The notes under the pieces were generated by a model. The model was not told where the DNA came from, ran no database searches, and saw only the letters and a list, made by a program, of their open reading frames with translations. The position numbers and the translations under genes were made by a program. This document shows, piece by piece, positions 5,276-7,923 of a stretch of DNA of 7,923 nt (the first letter of the stretch is position 1; each line of letters starts with the position of its first letter). This DNA is from Betaproteobacteria bacterium (GTDB lineage: Bacteria; Pseudomonadota; Gammaproteobacteria; Burkholderiales; SG8-39): contig JAEKLK010000292.1 in NCBI GenBank assembly GCA_019509895.1, positions 1 through 7,923 of the forward strand, written 5' to 3'.

Positions 5276-5657
5276 ATGCCTCGACGCAGAGAAGTACCGA
5301 AGCGCCAGATCCTGCCCGACCCGAAGTTTCACAACGTCGAGCTCGCGAAGTTCGTCAACGTCCTGATGACGCGCGGCAAGAAGTCGGTGGCGGAGCGCAT
5401 CATCTACGGCGCCCTGGAAACCATCAAGTCGAAGTCCGGCAAGGACCCGATCGAGGTCTTCGGCCAGGCGGTGCAGAACGTGAAGCCGATCGTCGAGGTG
5501 AAGAGCCGGCGCGTCGGCGGCGCGAACTACCAGGTGCCGGTGGAAGTGCGGCCGGTGCGTCGCGTGGCGCTAGGGCCGTGGCGGTGCGATGAAGAAGCGC
5601 GAGGAAGTCCATCGTATGGCTGAAGCCAACAAAGCTTTCTCGCATTACAGGTTCTGA
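5276..5657 (+). pseudogene. rpsG: 30S ribosomal protein S7, reading frame broken by an apparent 89-base internal deletion
   Basis: S7 nucleates assembly of the 30S head by binding the 3' domain of 16S rRNA. Codons 1-99 are a normal S7: MPRRREVPKRQILPDPKF, KFVNVLMTRGKKS, VEVKSRRVGGANYQVPVEVR, ending PVRRVAL at 5570-5572. The same frame then turns into an unrelated GPWRCDEEARGSPSYG and stops at 5621-5623 (115 residues). The true S7 C-terminus resumes in the +1 frame from 5574 as GRGGAMKKREEVHRMAEANK and on to HYRF, stopping at 5655-5657. Start to true stop is 382 bases against 471 for a 156-residue S7, so 89 bases are missing, about residues 100-128. The ATG has a good site (GAAGGT, 9 bases upstream). 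An essential gene should not be broken this way, so an assembly or read error is the first explanation. The true stop overlaps the fusA ribosome binding site. Confidence 0.9.
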
Positions 5658-5660
5658 GGA
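5656..5660 (+). promoter_or_regulatory. Ribosome binding site that decides the fusA start
   Basis: GAGGA overlaps the rpsG stop codon. It stands 7 bases before GTG 5668, an ideal distance, but only 1 base before ATG 5662, which is too close for normal initiation. This favours the GTG. Confidence 0.65.
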
Positions 5661-5667
5661 CATGGCT

Positions 5668-7776
<2,109 letters not shown>

Positions 7777-7784
7777 GAACCCCT

Positions 7785-7923
7785 ATGGCCAAAGGCAAAT
7801 TCGAGCGCACCAAGCCCCACGTGAACGTGGGCACGATTGGTCACGTTGACCATGGCAAGACGACGCTGACGGCGGCGATGACGCACATTCTCGCGAAGAA
7901 GTACGGGGGCGAGGCGAAGAACT
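7785..7923 (+). CDS. tuf: Elongation factor Tu, N-terminal 46 residues (3' end outside window)
   Basis: EF-Tu carries aminoacyl-tRNA to the ribosome as a GTP complex. The gene is cut by the window edge. The visible start MAKGKFERTKPHVNVGTIGH is the family N-terminus, and the P-loop GHVDHGKT (19-26) is intact, followed by LTAAMTHILAKKYGGEAKN. An AGGAA site at 7775-7779 stands 5 bases before the ATG and overlaps the fusA stop. The gene is the last visible member of the str operon. Whether a second tuf copy exists cannot be seen here. Confidence 0.97.
   Translation, partial: MAKGKFERTKPHVNVGTIGHVDHGKTTLTAAMTHILAKKYGGEAKN

Noticed and set aside
5276..5623. A naturally short 115-residue S7, or programmed frameshifting in rpsG.
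   Set aside because: The last 16 residues are out-of-frame sequence, and the true C-terminus lies in the other frame with about 30 residues absent, which a frameshift cannot supply.

Overview
The window is GC-rich and almost fully coding. It reads as a chromosome segment from a betaproteobacterium. This rests on remembered family resemblance of the S12, S7, EF-G, NudB and AspRS sequences (for example S7 starting MPRRREVPKR and EF-G starting ARKTPIERYRN), not on a database search. No tRNA, rRNA, insertion sequence, CRISPR array or phage gene is visible.

Left block (1-2680, + strand): an operon-like run of aspS (3' part only), a secreted guanyl-specific ribonuclease of the RNase Sa/barnase (N1/T1) family, a barstar-type inhibitor, a NudB-like Nudix hydrolase and an endonuclease/exonuclease/phosphatase (EEP) family protein. 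The first four genes are joined by 1- or 4-base overlaps, and the EEP gene follows within a base or two, so translational coupling is likely. The notable element is an apparently intact RNase-inhibitor pair placed inside a housekeeping run. All four catalytic residues of RNase Sa have counterparts.

Middle block (2677-4755): a ComB-like phosphatase on the minus strand, whose stop codon overlaps the EEP stop tail to tail. Diverging from it is a stand-alone EAL-domain protein in which one Asp of the DDFG metal motif is Ser. A conserved-looking protein of unknown function follows 9 bases downstream. The 60-base gap at 3424-3483 separates the divergent pair.

Right block (4756-7923): a 127-base gap holds a strong sigma-70-type promoter and a leader hairpin, followed by the str operon rpsL-rpsG-fusA-tuf (tuf cut by the window edge). 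As written, rpsG is broken. It is exactly 89 bases shorter than a 156-codon S7 gene, and its conserved C-terminal end continues in another frame. S7 is essential, so an assembly error, a mixed population or a second rpsG copy must be considered first.

The right block makes core translation machinery (S12, S7, EF-G, EF-Tu), and aspS charges tRNA-Asp. The left block adds an RNA-degrading exported enzyme with its cytoplasmic antidote and a folate-pathway Nudix enzyme. The middle block contains a possible c-di-GMP protein and an orphan ComB-like enzyme of uncertain substrate.
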